Below, in pieces: positions 54,107 through 62,581 of a stretch of 64,000 nt of DNA. Source of the DNA: Streptomyces sp. NBC_00094 (GTDB lineage Bacteria; Actinomycetota; Actinomycetes; Streptomycetales; Streptomycetaceae); the NCBI RefSeq assembly GCF_026343125.1, contig NZ_JAPEMB010000001.1, forward strand, positions 1,488,001 to 1,552,000, written 5' to 3'. The first letter of the stretch is position 1. Every line of letters begins with the position of its first letter. The notes under the pieces were generated by a model. It was not told the origin of the DNA and did no database searches. It worked only from the letters and a program-made list of their open reading frames with translations. Both the position numbers and the translations under genes were made by a program.

Positions 54107-55696
54107 TTATGCGGTGCCGCGGCCCAGTTCCCAGAGCAGCAGGTCGGAGGACGTGTTGAGCGCGTACTCGACGCCGGTCAGGTCGTTGCGCGCGGCGACG
54201 TACTGCTTGCCCTGCCACAGGGGCAGGACGGGTACGTCGCGGGCGACGATCTTCTGGATCTGCGCGAAGACGGGGCTCGCGGCGGTGCGGTCCGCCTGGC
54301 GGCGGGAGCGCGGGATGAGCTGGTCGCGGACGACCTTGTTGACGTACGGGGTGTTGAGGAAGTTGTCGCTGTCGAGGAACGGAGCGATGTAGTTGTCGGG
54401 GTCCGGGTAGTCCGGGAACCAGCCGAGGCCGTAGACGGCGTAGTCGCCGCGCTTCTGGGCGGGGCGGAAGGTGGACCACTCGGCGCCGCGGACGGTGGCG
54501 TCGAAGAGTTCGCTGGCGATGAGCTGCTTCTTGATCGCCTCGAACTCCAGGGCGGTCTCGGCGCCGTAGTGGTCGGTGGTGTAGTTCAGCGTGATCTTGA
54601 CCGGGGTCTTGACGCCGGCGTCCTTGAGGATCCGGGCGGCGCGGCCGGTGTCCGGCTCGCCGTACTCGTCGAAGAAGGGGGTCGCGTGGCCGGTGATGCT
54701 GGAGGGGATCAGCGAGTAGAGCGGCTCGGCGGTGGGGCCGTAGACGAGGTTGACGAGGGCGCCGCGGTCGATGACGGCGGCCATGGCCTGGCGTACGGCC
54801 TTCTCCTGGACGGAGGGGTCCTTGGTGTTGAAGCCGAGGTAGCGGATCTCCAGGCCGGGGACCTCGGTGACGGTGATGCCGTCCTTGGGGGTCTCGGTGA
54901 GGTCCTTGATCTGCTTCTGCGACAGGGAGCGGGCCATCATGTCGATGTCGTCGCTCTCCAGGGCCTTGCCCATGGCGCCCGCGTCGGCGAAGGCGCGGAG
55001 TTCGACCTTGTCGTTGCGCGGTTCGATGTCGCCCTTGTACTTCGGGTTCCGGGTGAAGACGAAGCGGGAGGCCTTGTCGCCCTCGCGCTCGACCGACATG
55101 GTGTACGGGCCCGAGCCGTCGACCTCGAAGCCGTCACGGAGCTCCCCCGCGGCGTACTTGTCCTTGCTGAGGATGCCGGCGACCGGGGTGGAGAGCTTGT
55201 ACGGGAAGGTGGCGTCGGGGGACTTGAGGTGGAAGACGACCTCGTCCGCGCCCTTGGTCTCGACCGTGTCGACGTTGGCGAGGAGCGCTGCCGTCCCGTT
55301 GTCCGACTTGATCTTCAGGACGCGCTCGATGGAGTACTTGACGTCCTCGGCGGTGACCGGCGTGCCGTCGGCGAAGCTGAGGCCCGAGCGGAGCTTGCAG
55401 CGGTAGCTCTCGCTGGCCTTGTCGGAGAATCCGCAGCTCTGGGCGGCCTCGGGGACGGGCTCGCCGCCGCCGCGGGGCACGTGCAGCAGGGTCTGGACGG
55501 TCTGCCGCAGGATGTTCCAGGTGCCGGTGTCGTAGGCGAAGGCCGGGTCGAGGGGCGCGGGGGCGTCCTCGGTCGCGATGAACTGGTCCGTGGTGCCGAC
55601 GACGATGGCTCTGCCGTCCTCGGCTCCGCCACAGGCGGCGAGCAGGGGGGCCAGCAGTACGGCCGCGGCGGGCAGCACCAGGGTCTTGCGGTTCAT
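54107..55696 (-). CDS. Oligopeptide-type ABC substrate-binding lipoprotein (copy 2)
   Basis: 529 residues. Signal peptide with lipobox 'LLAAC' near residue 22; 'VTAEDVKYSIERVLKIK', 'AVRQAMAAVIDRGAL', 'LGWFPDYPDPDNYIAPFL', 'PVLPLWQGKQYVAAR'. Tandem paralogue of the downstream gene. ATG at 55696 with a GAGG upstream. Likely binds peptides; some Streptomyces relatives (BldK type) import developmental signals. Confidence 0.88.
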   Translation of the reverse strand: MNRKTLVLPAAAVLLAPLLAACGGAEDGRAIVVGTTDQFIATEDAPAPLDPAFAYDTGTWNILRQTVQTLLHVPRGGGEPVPEAAQSCGFSDKASESYRCKLRSGLSFADGTPVTAEDVKYSIERVLKIKSDNGTAALLANVDTVETKGADEVVFHLKSPDATFPYKLSTPVAGILSKDKYAAGELRDGFEVDGSGPYTMSVEREGDKASRFVFTRNPKYKGDIEPRNDKVELRAFADAGAMGKALESDDIDMMARSLSQKQIKDLTETPKDGITVTEVPGLEIRYLGFNTKDPSVQEKAVRQAMAAVIDRGALVNLVYGPTAEPLYSLIPSSITGHATPFFDEYGEPDTGRAARILKDAGVKTPVKITLNYTTDHYGAETALEFEAIKKQLIASELFDATVRGAEWSTFRPAQKRGDYAVYGLGWFPDYPDPDNYIAPFLDSDNFLNTPYVNKVVRDQLIPRSRRQADRTAASPVFAQIQKIVARDVPVLPLWQGKQYVAARNDLTGVEYALNTSSDLLLWELGRGTA

Positions 55697-56159
55697 CAGG
55701 GACGTTCTCCTCATCCGGCACGGGGATACAGAGGTCTGGGACACTCCGCCGCCGGCCGCCCGGTCGGGGCGGGAGCGATCGGGCCGGGTGTTGCGATCGG
55801 TCCTGTGTTCACGGCGACTTGGGTGTGCGCCGGTGCACGCGGTTATACGGCGAAGTACTCGCGAAAGATTAGTCGTCGGCGCCGCTATTGCCGGACCGGG
55901 ACCGGGTACGGGAGTAATCGCACGGTGAGCATGAATGCGGTCGGCTCGATAGTCATGCGTCGCCACGATGCGGACGCGGGCCACCGAATCGGGACACATG
56001 GGATCGATGAAACCGGCCGATTTCGGGCGCCGAACGCCCGCAGGCCACTCACCGGCGGGTACTCTGCGTGACGAAGGTCACGCGGAGGCCGTCTCGGTGA
56101 ATGGCCTGCGGGATATCCGCGCGCGAAAGCGCATTCAGTTGGGAAAGCTCAGATAAAGC
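55697..56159. other. 463-bp intergenic region with CRP-like site, somewhat lower GC
   Basis: No convincing gene. A 46-codon plus-strand frame from 55928 has no ribosome site and no recognisable domain. Contains the palindrome GCGTGAC-GAAG-GTCACGC (56066-56083). Confidence 0.6.
56068..56081. promoter_or_regulatory. CRP-like site GTGACGAAGGTCAC
   Basis: Fits GTG-N6-GNCAC and is the centre of a perfect 7-bp-arm palindrome (56066-56083). Lies 370 nt upstream of the binding-protein genes; the second such site in the window. Confidence 0.4.
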
Positions 56160-56858
56160 TCAGATTCCGGTGATCAAGGTACGCAGGAAGGGGACGTCGA
56201 CTTCTTCCAGGGAGCGCACGACGACCCGGCCGGGGGAAGGCGCGATCGGGGCGACGGAGGGCACCGCGACGACCCGGCAGCCCGCCGCCTCCGCGGCCGC
56301 CACACCGGTCGCCGTGTCCTCGATGACGGCGCACAGCGCGGGGTCGGCGCCCACACCGCGCGCGGCCGTCAGATACGGCTCGGGGTGCGGCTTGGTGCGG
56401 ACGACCTCGTCCCCGGCGACGGTGAGGGCGAACCGGTCGCGACCGAGCGAGGCCAGGATCCGGTCGATGATCCGCCGGTGCGAGGCGGAGACCAGGGCGG
56501 TGGGGATGGAGTGCCGGGCCAGTTCGGCGAGGAGGCGCTCGGCGCCCGGCATGAGCGGGACGCCCCGGGTGATGCGCTGCTCGAACTTCTCGTTGAGCAG
56601 GACGGTCAGCTCGGCGAGGGTGATGTCGGCGCCGGTGGACTCGATGAGGTAGCCGGCGCTACGGGTCATCGGACCGCCGACCACGATGTCCCGCCAGGCC
56701 TCGTCCAGCCGGTGCCCGAGGTCGGCGAAGACCTCGACCTCGGCGTCCCACCAGAACCCCTCCGTGTCGACGAGGGTCCCGTCCATGTCGAGGAAGACCG
56801 CCTGCAGCGCGGAGCTTCCGTTCGTACGGAACAGGGACGCGGGGACCGTACTGGTCAT
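56160..56858 (-). CDS. HAD-superfamily phosphatase (beta-phosphoglucomutase/CbbY-like)
   Basis: 232 residues. Nucleophile motif 'VFLDMDGTLVDTEGFWW' (near 20), 'ALVSASHRRIIDRIL' (motif II), 'RTKPHPEPYLTAARGVG' (motif III), 'CAVIEDTATGVAAAEAAGC' (motif IV). Cap domain inserted after motif I. ATG at 56858 with AAGGTG. Probably co-transcribed only weakly with metH because a terminator lies between. Confidence 0.9.
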   Translation of the reverse strand: MTSTVPASLFRTNGSSALQAVFLDMDGTLVDTEGFWWDAEVEVFADLGHRLDEAWRDIVVGGPMTRSAGYLIESTGADITLAELTVLLNEKFEQRITRGVPLMPGAERLLAELARHSIPTALVSASHRRIIDRILASLGRDRFALTVAGDEVVRTKPHPEPYLTAARGVGADPALCAVIEDTATGVAAAEAAGCRVVAVPSVAPIAPSPGRVVVRSLEEVDVPFLRTLITGI

Positions 56859-56886
56859 CCGGCACACCTTCCATGGAGGGACGAGA

Positions 56887-56927
56887 AGGCCGGTCTCCCT
56901 CCCCGGTACGGGGAGGAGGACCGGCCT
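56887..56927 (-). terminator. Terminator of metH
   Basis: AGGCCGGTC...GACCGGCCT with an inner CCTCCCC/GGGGAGG stem, 62 nt past the metH stop codon. Confidence 0.8.
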
Positions 56928-56988
56928 GCACTGGACCGACAAGTGTACGTCGCCCCTGGCAGGGGCGCCTGGATTTACACCGTGGGGG

Positions 56989-59900
56989 TCACCGTGCGTT
57001 GAAGTACGTCGCCTCCGGGTGGTGGATCACGATGGCGTCGGTGGACTGCTCGGGGTGGAGCTGGAACTCCTCCGACAGGTGCACGCCGATCCGCTCCGGC
57101 CGCAGCAGGTCCGCGATCTTCGCACGGTCCTCCAGGTCGGGGCAGGCGCCGTAGCCGAGGGAGAAGCGCGCGCCGCGGTACTTCAGCGCGAACATGTCCT
57201 CGACGGCGGCCGGGTCCTCGCCGGCGAAGCCCAGCTCGGCGCGGACGCGGGCGTGCCAGTACTCGGCGAGGGCCTCGGCGAGCTGGACGGAGAGACCGTG
57301 CAGCTCCAGGTAGTCGCGGTAGGAGTCGGACGCGAACAGCTCGGCCGTGGCCTCGCCGATCTTCGAACCGACGGTGACGACCTGGAGGCCGACGACGTCG
57401 GTCTCGCCGGACTCCTCCGGGCGGAAGTAGTCCGCGAGGCAGAGACGGCGGCCCCGGCGCTGGCGCGGGAAGGTGAAGCGGGTCCGCTCGTTGCCGGCCT
57501 CGTCCAGGATGATCAGGTCGTCGCCCTTGGAGACGCAGGGGAAGTAACCGTGGACGACGGCCGCCTCCAGGAGGTTCTCCGTGTGGAGCTTGTCGAGCCA
57601 GCCGCGCAGCCGCGGCCGACCCTCGGTCTCGACGAGCTCCTCGTACGAGGGGCCGTCCCCGGCCCGGTTCTGCTTGAGGCCCCACTGGCCCTTGAAGAGG
57701 GCGCCCTCGTCGAGCCAGGACGCGTAGTCCTTCAGCGGGATGCCCTTGACGACACGGGTGCCCCAGAAGGGCGGGGTCGGCACCGGGTTGTCGGTGGCCA
57801 CGTCGGAGCGGCCGCCGGGCTCCGGCTCGTCCACCTGGAGGGCGGCGGCGTCCCGCTTCACGACCCGGCGCTGCTTGAGCTCGGGCAGCGCGGCTCCGGG
57901 GACGCCCCGCTTGACGGAGATGAGGGCGTCCATGAGGCGCAGGCCCTCGAAGGCGTCGCGGGCGTAGCGGACCTCGCCCTGGTAGATCTCGTGCAGGTCC
58001 TGCTCGACGTACGCCCGCGTGAGGGCGGCGCCGCCGAGGATCACCGGGTACTTGGCGGCCAGCTCGCGCTGGTTCAGCTCCTGCAGGTTCTCCTTCATGA
58101 TCACGGTGGACTTCACGAGGAGACCGGACATGCCGATGACGTCGGCCCGGTGCTCCTCCGCGGCCTCCAGGATCGCGGAGACGGGCTGCTTGATGCCGAT
58201 GTTGACGACGTTGTAGCCGTTGTTGGAGAGGATGATGTCGACGAGGTTCTTGCCGATGTCGTGGACGTCCCCGCGGACGGTGGCGAGGACGATCGTGCCC
58301 TTGCCGTCCGCGTCGGACTTCTCCATGTGCGGTTCGAGGTGGGCGACCGCGGTCTTCATGACCTCGGCGGACTGGAGCACGAACGGCAGCTGCATCTGGC
58401 CCGAGCCGAAGAGCTCGCCGACGACCTTCATGCCGTCGAGGAGGGTCTCGTTGACGATGTCGAGGGCGGGCCGCGAGGTCAGGGCCTCGTCGAGGTCGGC
58501 CTCCAGGCCGTTCTTCTCGCCGTCGATGATCCGCCGCTTGAGCCGCTCGTCGAGCGGCAGCGCGAGGAGCTCCTCGGTCTTGCCCGCCTTCATCGACTTG
58601 GTGTTGACGCCCTCGAAGAGCGCCATCAGCTTCTGCAGCGGGTCGTACCCCTCGGCGCGCCGGTCGTAGATCAGGTCGAGGGCGGTGGTGACCTGCTCGT
58701 CGTCGAAGCGGGCGATCGGCAGGATCTTCGAGGCGTGCACGATCGCCGAGTCGAGGCCGGCCTTCACGCACTCGTCGAGGAAGACCGAGTTGAGGAGGAT
58801 GCGCGCGGCCGGGTTGAGGCCGAAGGAGATGTTGGAGAGGCCCAGCGTCGTCTGGACGTCGGGGCGGCGCCGCTTCAGCTCGCGGATCGCCTCGATCGTG
58901 GCGATGCCGTCCTTGCGGGACTCCTCCTGACCGGTGCAGATGGTGAAGGTCAGGGTGTCGATGAGGATGTCCGACTCGTGGATGCCCCAGTTGCCGGTGA
59001 GGTCCTCGATGAGCCGCTCGGCGATGGCGACCTTGTGCTCGACGGTACGGGCCTGGCCCTCCTCGTCGATGGTGAGGGCGATGAGCGCGGCACCGTGCTC
59101 CTGCGCCAGCCGGGTGACCTTGGCGAAGCGGGACTCCGGGCCGTCGCCGTCCTCGTAGTTCACGGAGTTGATGACGGCCCGGCCGCCGAGCTTCTCCAGG
59201 CCGGCGCGGAGGACGTCGACCTCGGTGGAGTCGAGGACGATCGGCAGGGTGGAGGCGGTGGCGAAGCGGCCGGCCAGCTCCTCCATGTCGGCGACGCCGT
59301 CGCGGCCCACGTAGTCCACGCAGAGGTCGAGCATGTGCGCGCCCTCGCGGATCTGGTCGCGGGCCATCTCGACGCAGTCGTCCCAGCGGGCTTCGAGCAT
59401 GGCCTCGCGGAACTTCTTCGAGCCGTTGGCGTTGGTGCGCTCGCCGATCGCCATGTACGCGGTGTCCTGGCGGAACGGCACGGTCTGGTAGAGCGAGGCG
59501 GCACCGGGCTCGGGGTGCGGGGAGCGCTCGGGCGGCGTGACGCCCTGCACCCGCTCGACGACCTGGCGCAGGTGCTCGGGGGTGGAGCCGCAGCAGCCGC
59601 CGACGAGCGACAGGCCGTAGTCGCGGACGAAGGTCTCCTGCGCGTCGGCCATCTCGGGCGGCGTCAGCGGGAAGTACGCGCCGTCCTTGGTCAGCACGGG
59701 CAGGCCGGCGTTGGGCATGCACATCAGCGGCGTACGCGAGTGGCGGGCGAGGTAGCGCAGGTGCTCGCTCATCTCGGCCGGGCCCGTCGAGCAGTTCAGG
59801 CCGATCATGTCGATGCCGAGCGGCTCCAGCGCGGTGAGCGCCGCGCCGATCTCCGAGCCGAGCAGCATGACGCCGGTGGTCTCGAAGGCGAGCGAACAGA

Positions 59901-60501
59901 TCAGCGGCACGTCGAGGCCCAGGGCGTCCATCGCGCGGCGCGCGCCGATCAGGCTCGACTTGGTCTGCAGCAGGTCCTGGGTCGTCTCGACGATCAGGGC
60001 GTCCGCGCCACCGGCCAGCAGGCCCTCGGCGTTCTTCTGGTAGCCGTCGCGCAGCACGTCGTACGCGATGTGGCCGAGCGACGGCAGCTTGGTGCCGGGG
60101 CCGATCGAGCCGAGCACCCAGCGCTGACGGCCGTCCTTGGCGCCGAACTCGTCGGCGACCTCGCGGGCGATCCGGGCGCCCGCCTCGGAGAGCTCGACGA
60201 TCCGGTCCGCGATCTCGTACTCGCCCGCTGCCGAGTGGTTGGAGCCGAAGGTGTTCGTCTCCACGCAGTCGACGCCGACCTCGAAGTACGCCTCGTGGAC
60301 CGAGCGGACGATGTCCGGCCTGGTCACGTTCAGGATCTCGTTGCAGCCTTCGAGGTTCTGGAAGTCCTCAAGGGTGGGGTCCTGAGCCTGGAGCATGGTG
60401 CCCATGGCTCCGTCGGCGACGACGACTCGGGTGGCAAGCGCCTCACGGAGGGCTGCGGCGCGGTTCCGGCTGTCAGCGGAGGGGGTCGGCAACGAGGCCA
60501 T
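56989..60501 (-). CDS. metH: Cobalamin-dependent methionine synthase MetH
   Basis: 1170 residues. Homocysteine module (1-320) with zinc ligands 'NCSTG' and 'GGCCGST'; pterin module (about 350-610: 'AIGERTNANGSKKFREAML', 'DLCVDYVGRDG'); cobalamin module (about 650-870) with 'VRGDVHDIGKNLVDIIL' (base-off His) and 'GMSGLLVKS'; activation domain (about 900-1170, 'KYRGARFSLGYGACPDLEDR'). Makes methionine by methyl transfer from methyl-tetrahydrofolate. ATG at 60501 with AGGGAG. A structured leader precedes it. Confidence 0.96.
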   Translation of the reverse strand: MASLPTPSADSRNRAAALREALATRVVVADGAMGTMLQAQDPTLEDFQNLEGCNEILNVTRPDIVRSVHEAYFEVGVDCVETNTFGSNHSAAGEYEIADRIVELSEAGARIAREVADEFGAKDGRQRWVLGSIGPGTKLPSLGHIAYDVLRDGYQKNAEGLLAGGADALIVETTQDLLQTKSSLIGARRAMDALGLDVPLICSLAFETTGVMLLGSEIGAALTALEPLGIDMIGLNCSTGPAEMSEHLRYLARHSRTPLMCMPNAGLPVLTKDGAYFPLTPPEMADAQETFVRDYGLSLVGGCCGSTPEHLRQVVERVQGVTPPERSPHPEPGAASLYQTVPFRQDTAYMAIGERTNANGSKKFREAMLEARWDDCVEMARDQIREGAHMLDLCVDYVGRDGVADMEELAGRFATASTLPIVLDSTEVDVLRAGLEKLGGRAVINSVNYEDGDGPESRFAKVTRLAQEHGAALIALTIDEEGQARTVEHKVAIAERLIEDLTGNWGIHESDILIDTLTFTICTGQEESRKDGIATIEAIRELKRRRPDVQTTLGLSNISFGLNPAARILLNSVFLDECVKAGLDSAIVHASKILPIARFDDEQVTTALDLIYDRRAEGYDPLQKLMALFEGVNTKSMKAGKTEELLALPLDERLKRRIIDGEKNGLEADLDEALTSRPALDIVNETLLDGMKVVGELFGSGQMQLPFVLQSAEVMKTAVAHLEPHMEKSDADGKGTIVLATVRGDVHDIGKNLVDIILSNNGYNVVNIGIKQPVSAILEAAEEHRADVIGMSGLLVKSTVIMKENLQELNQRELAAKYPVILGGAALTRAYVEQDLHEIYQGEVRYARDAFEGLRLMDALISVKRGVPGAALPELKQRRVVKRDAAALQVDEPEPGGRSDVATDNPVPTPPFWGTRVVKGIPLKDYASWLDEGALFKGQWGLKQNRAGDGPSYEELVETEGRPRLRGWLDKLHTENLLEAAVVHGYFPCVSKGDDLIILDEAGNERTRFTFPRQRRGRRLCLADYFRPEESGETDVVGLQVVTVGSKIGEATAELFASDSYRDYLELHGLSVQLAEALAEYWHARVRAELGFAGEDPAAVEDMFALKYRGARFSLGYGACPDLEDRAKIADLLRPERIGVHLSEEFQLHPEQSTDAIVIHHPEATYFNAR

Positions 60502-60570
60502 GGATGAGCTCCCTGGGATGCGACGGCTGTCGGCTTTGCACCCTCGGTGGAGGGTGCACGGAGCCAGCGT
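60502..60570 (-). promoter_or_regulatory. Structured leader of metH, possible riboswitch
   Basis: On the transcript: GCACCCTC-CACC-GAGGGTGC hairpin (60538-60557), enclosed by a GGCT/AGCC pair, 37 nt before the metH start. Family knowledge: metH is a common target of SAH, SAM or B12 riboswitches. I do not recognise the consensus of any. Confidence 0.35.
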
Positions 60571-60700
60571 AACCGCGCTCGGCCCGGGGTGGACACGGCG
60601 TCCCACGGGGCGGACGGCATCCTGTGTGCGGGGACTCCCCGTCCGGCCTGTTCGTGACCGACACTGTCCTCAGTAACCCAAGGTCGACATCGACCGATAG

Positions 60701-60719
60701 TGTTCAGCATTGCCGAACA
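60701..60719. promoter_or_regulatory. GylR operator 1 (gylR promoter)
   Basis: TGTTCAGCATTGCCGAACA, a near-perfect palindrome 25 nt upstream of gylR. Shares TC-GCATTG-CGAAC with the site before glpF. Confidence 0.75.
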
Positions 60720-60743
60720 ACGTAAGAGGGAGAGGGTCGGGCG

Positions 60744-61508
60744 ATGGCGAAGAACATCCAGTCGCTTGAACGGGCTGCCGCGATGCTGCGACTGCTCGCC
60801 GGCGGCGAGCGCCGGCTCGGCCTGTCCGACATCGCGTCCTCGCTGGGGCTCGCGAAGGGCACGGCCCACGGGATCCTGCGCACCCTCCAGGCGGAGGGCT
60901 TCGTGGAGCAGGAGGCGGCCTCGGGCCGCTACCAGCTGGGGGCGGAGCTGCTGCGGCTCGGCAACAGCTATCTGGACGTGCACGAGCTGCGGGCCCGGGC
61001 CCTCGTCTGGACCGACGACCTCGCGCGGTCGAGCGGCGAGAGCGTGCACCTGGGGGTGCTGCACCAGCGGGGCGTCCTGATCGTGCACCACGTCTTCCGG
61101 CCCGACGACAGCCGCCAGGTCCTGGAGGTGGGGGCCATGCAGCCGCTGCACTCCACGGCCCTCGGCAAGGTCCTCTCGGCGTACGACCCGGTGGCCCACA
61201 GCGAGGTGCTGGAGGTCGAGCGCGAGGCGTTCACGCCCCGTACGACGACCGAGCTCGACGCGTTCGAGTCCTTGCTCGACCTGACGCGGGCCAAGGGCTG
61301 GGCGGCGGACGTCGAGGAGACCTGGGAGGGCCTGGCCTCGGTGGCGGCGCCGATCCACGACCGGCGGCGGATGCCGGTGGGTGCCGTGGCGGTCACGGGC
61401 GCGGTGGAGCGGCTCTGCCCCGGCGGGGAACTGCGCCCCGAACTGGTGGCGGCGGTGCGGGACTGCGCCCGCGCCGTCTCGCGCGACCTGGGGGCCGGCC
61501 GCTTCTGA
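60744..61508 (+). CDS. gylR: Glycerol operon repressor GylR (IclR family)
   Basis: 254 residues. HTH 'SLERAAAMLRLLAGGERRLGLSDIASSLGLAKGTAHGILRTLQAEGFVEQEAASGRYQLG' (about 6-65); effector domain with 'MQPLHSTALGKVL' and 'SVAAPIHDRRRMPVGAVAVTG'. Known in S. coelicolor to be released by glycerol-3-phosphate and to repress itself and the gyl operon. ATG at 60744. Confidence 0.93.
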   Translation: MAKNIQSLERAAAMLRLLAGGERRLGLSDIASSLGLAKGTAHGILRTLQAEGFVEQEAASGRYQLGAELLRLGNSYLDVHELRARALVWTDDLARSSGESVHLGVLHQRGVLIVHHVFRPDDSRQVLEVGAMQPLHSTALGKVLSAYDPVAHSEVLEVEREAFTPRTTTELDAFESLLDLTRAKGWAADVEETWEGLASVAAPIHDRRRMPVGAVAVTGAVERLCPGGELRPELVAAVRDCARAVSRDLGAGRF

Positions 61509-61554
61509 CGCGGCCGGGGCGCCCCTCGCCTCCGAGCCGCCCCCCGTACGGTCG

Positions 61555-61592
61555 AACCCGTCGGTAACGATCCCGTTATCGGCGGGTTTTTC
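61555..61592 (+). terminator. Terminator of gylR
   Basis: AACCCG...CGGGTTTTT hairpin with an inner GGTAACG/CGTTATC stem and a T-run, 46 nt past the stop: intrinsic-type. Confidence 0.85.
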
Positions 61593-61605
61593 GCATCCCG
61601 GGGCC

Positions 61606-61634
61606 TTGACGTGCTGTTAACCCTGGGGCAAAAC
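61606..61634 (+). promoter_or_regulatory. Candidate promoter of the glpFK operon
   Basis: TTGACG (61606-61611), 17 nt, CAAAAC (61629-61634). A second TAGAGT (-10-like) is at 61682-61687. Confidence 0.4.
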
Positions 61635-61644
61635 TTCCGTTCAC

Positions 61645-61663
61645 CGGTCGGCATTGTCGAACG
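61645..61663. promoter_or_regulatory. GylR operator 2 (glpF promoter)
   Basis: CGGTCGGCATTGTCGAACG aligns with the gylR-promoter palindrome (core TC-GCATTG-CGAAC). Lies just after the TTGACG promoter, a position that would block RNA polymerase. Confidence 0.75.
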
Positions 61664-61788
61664 CTTAACGGCAATACACGCTAGAGTGTGGCAGTGCCAA
61701 GGGCCGGCAACGCCCTCACACGAGGGCGCGGACCACCGGAGGGACCCGGGGTTCGGCTTCCCCTGGACGAAGGACAAAGGAGTCGCGG

Positions 61789-62547
61789 GTGTCCAGCTCC
61801 GACATCTTCCTCGGCGAGACCATCGGTACCGCCGTACTCATCCTGCTCGGCGGCGGTGTCTGTGCCGCCGTCACGCTCAAGAGCTCGAAGGCCCGTAACG
61901 CGGGCTGGCTCGCGATCACCTTCGGGTGGGGCTTCGCCGTCTTGACGGCCGTCTACATGACGGCTTCCCTCTCCGGCGCCCATCTGAACCCCGCCGTCAC
62001 GGTCGGAATCGCGGTCAAGGACGGGGAGTGGGGCAACGTCCCCGTGTACCTCGCCGGCCAGCTGCTCGGCGCGATGATCGGCGCCGCGCTGGTCTGGGTG
62101 GCCTACTACGGCCAGTTCCAGGCCCACCTCACGGACCCGGAGACCGTCGGCGAGAAGCCGATCGAGGGCCCCGGCCCGGTGCTCGGCATCTTCTCGACCG
62201 GCCCCGAGATCCGGAACGTCTGGCAGAACCTGGCCACCGAGATCATCGGCACGGTCGTGCTGGTCCTGGCGGTGCTCACCCAGGGCCTCAACGACAGCGG
62301 CAAGGGCCTCGGCGTCATAGGCGGCCTCATCACCGCGCTCGTCGTGGTCTCCATCGGCCTCTCGCTCGGCGGCCCGACCGGCTACGCCATCAACCCGGCC
62401 CGCGACCTCGGTCCGCGCATCGTGCACGCCCTGCTCCCGCTGCCGAACAAGGGCGGCTCCGACTGGAGCTACTCCTGGATCCCGGTCGCCGGTCCGCTGA
62501 TCGGTGGCGCCGTCGCCGCGGGTATCTACAACATCGCGTTCGCCTGA
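61789..62547 (+). CDS. glpF: Glycerol uptake facilitator GlpF (GylC)
   Basis: 252 residues, 6 helices, two pore motifs '[12 protein letters not shown]' and '[13 protein letters not shown]' (NPA, with the Asp typical of aquaglyceroporins). Lets glycerol diffuse in for GlpK. GTG at 61789 with AAGGAG. First gene of the gyl operon. Confidence 0.95.
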   Translation: MSSSDIFLGETIGTAVLILLGGGVCAAVTLKSSKARNAGWLAITFGWGFAVLTAVYMTASLSGAHLNPAVTVGIAVKDGEWGNVPVYLAGQLLGAMIGAALVWVAYYGQFQAHLTDPETVGEKPIEGPGPVLGIFSTGPEIRNVWQNLATEIIGTVVLVLAVLTQGLNDSGKGLGVIGGLITALVVVSIGLSLGGPTGYAINPARDLGPRIVHALLPLPNKGGSDWSYSWIPVAGPLIGGAVAAGIYNIAFA

Positions 62548-62581
62548 GCCGTCCTTCTTTCCGACCCCCTTGGAGCACACC

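Noticed and set aside
55928..56071. 46-codon plus-strand gene
   Set aside because: No ribosome site, no domain, atypical composition for coding DNA here.
60541..60743. Cobalamin riboswitch upstream of metH
   Set aside because: The GCCACTG-type B12 box is not visible; only a generic hairpin is supported.
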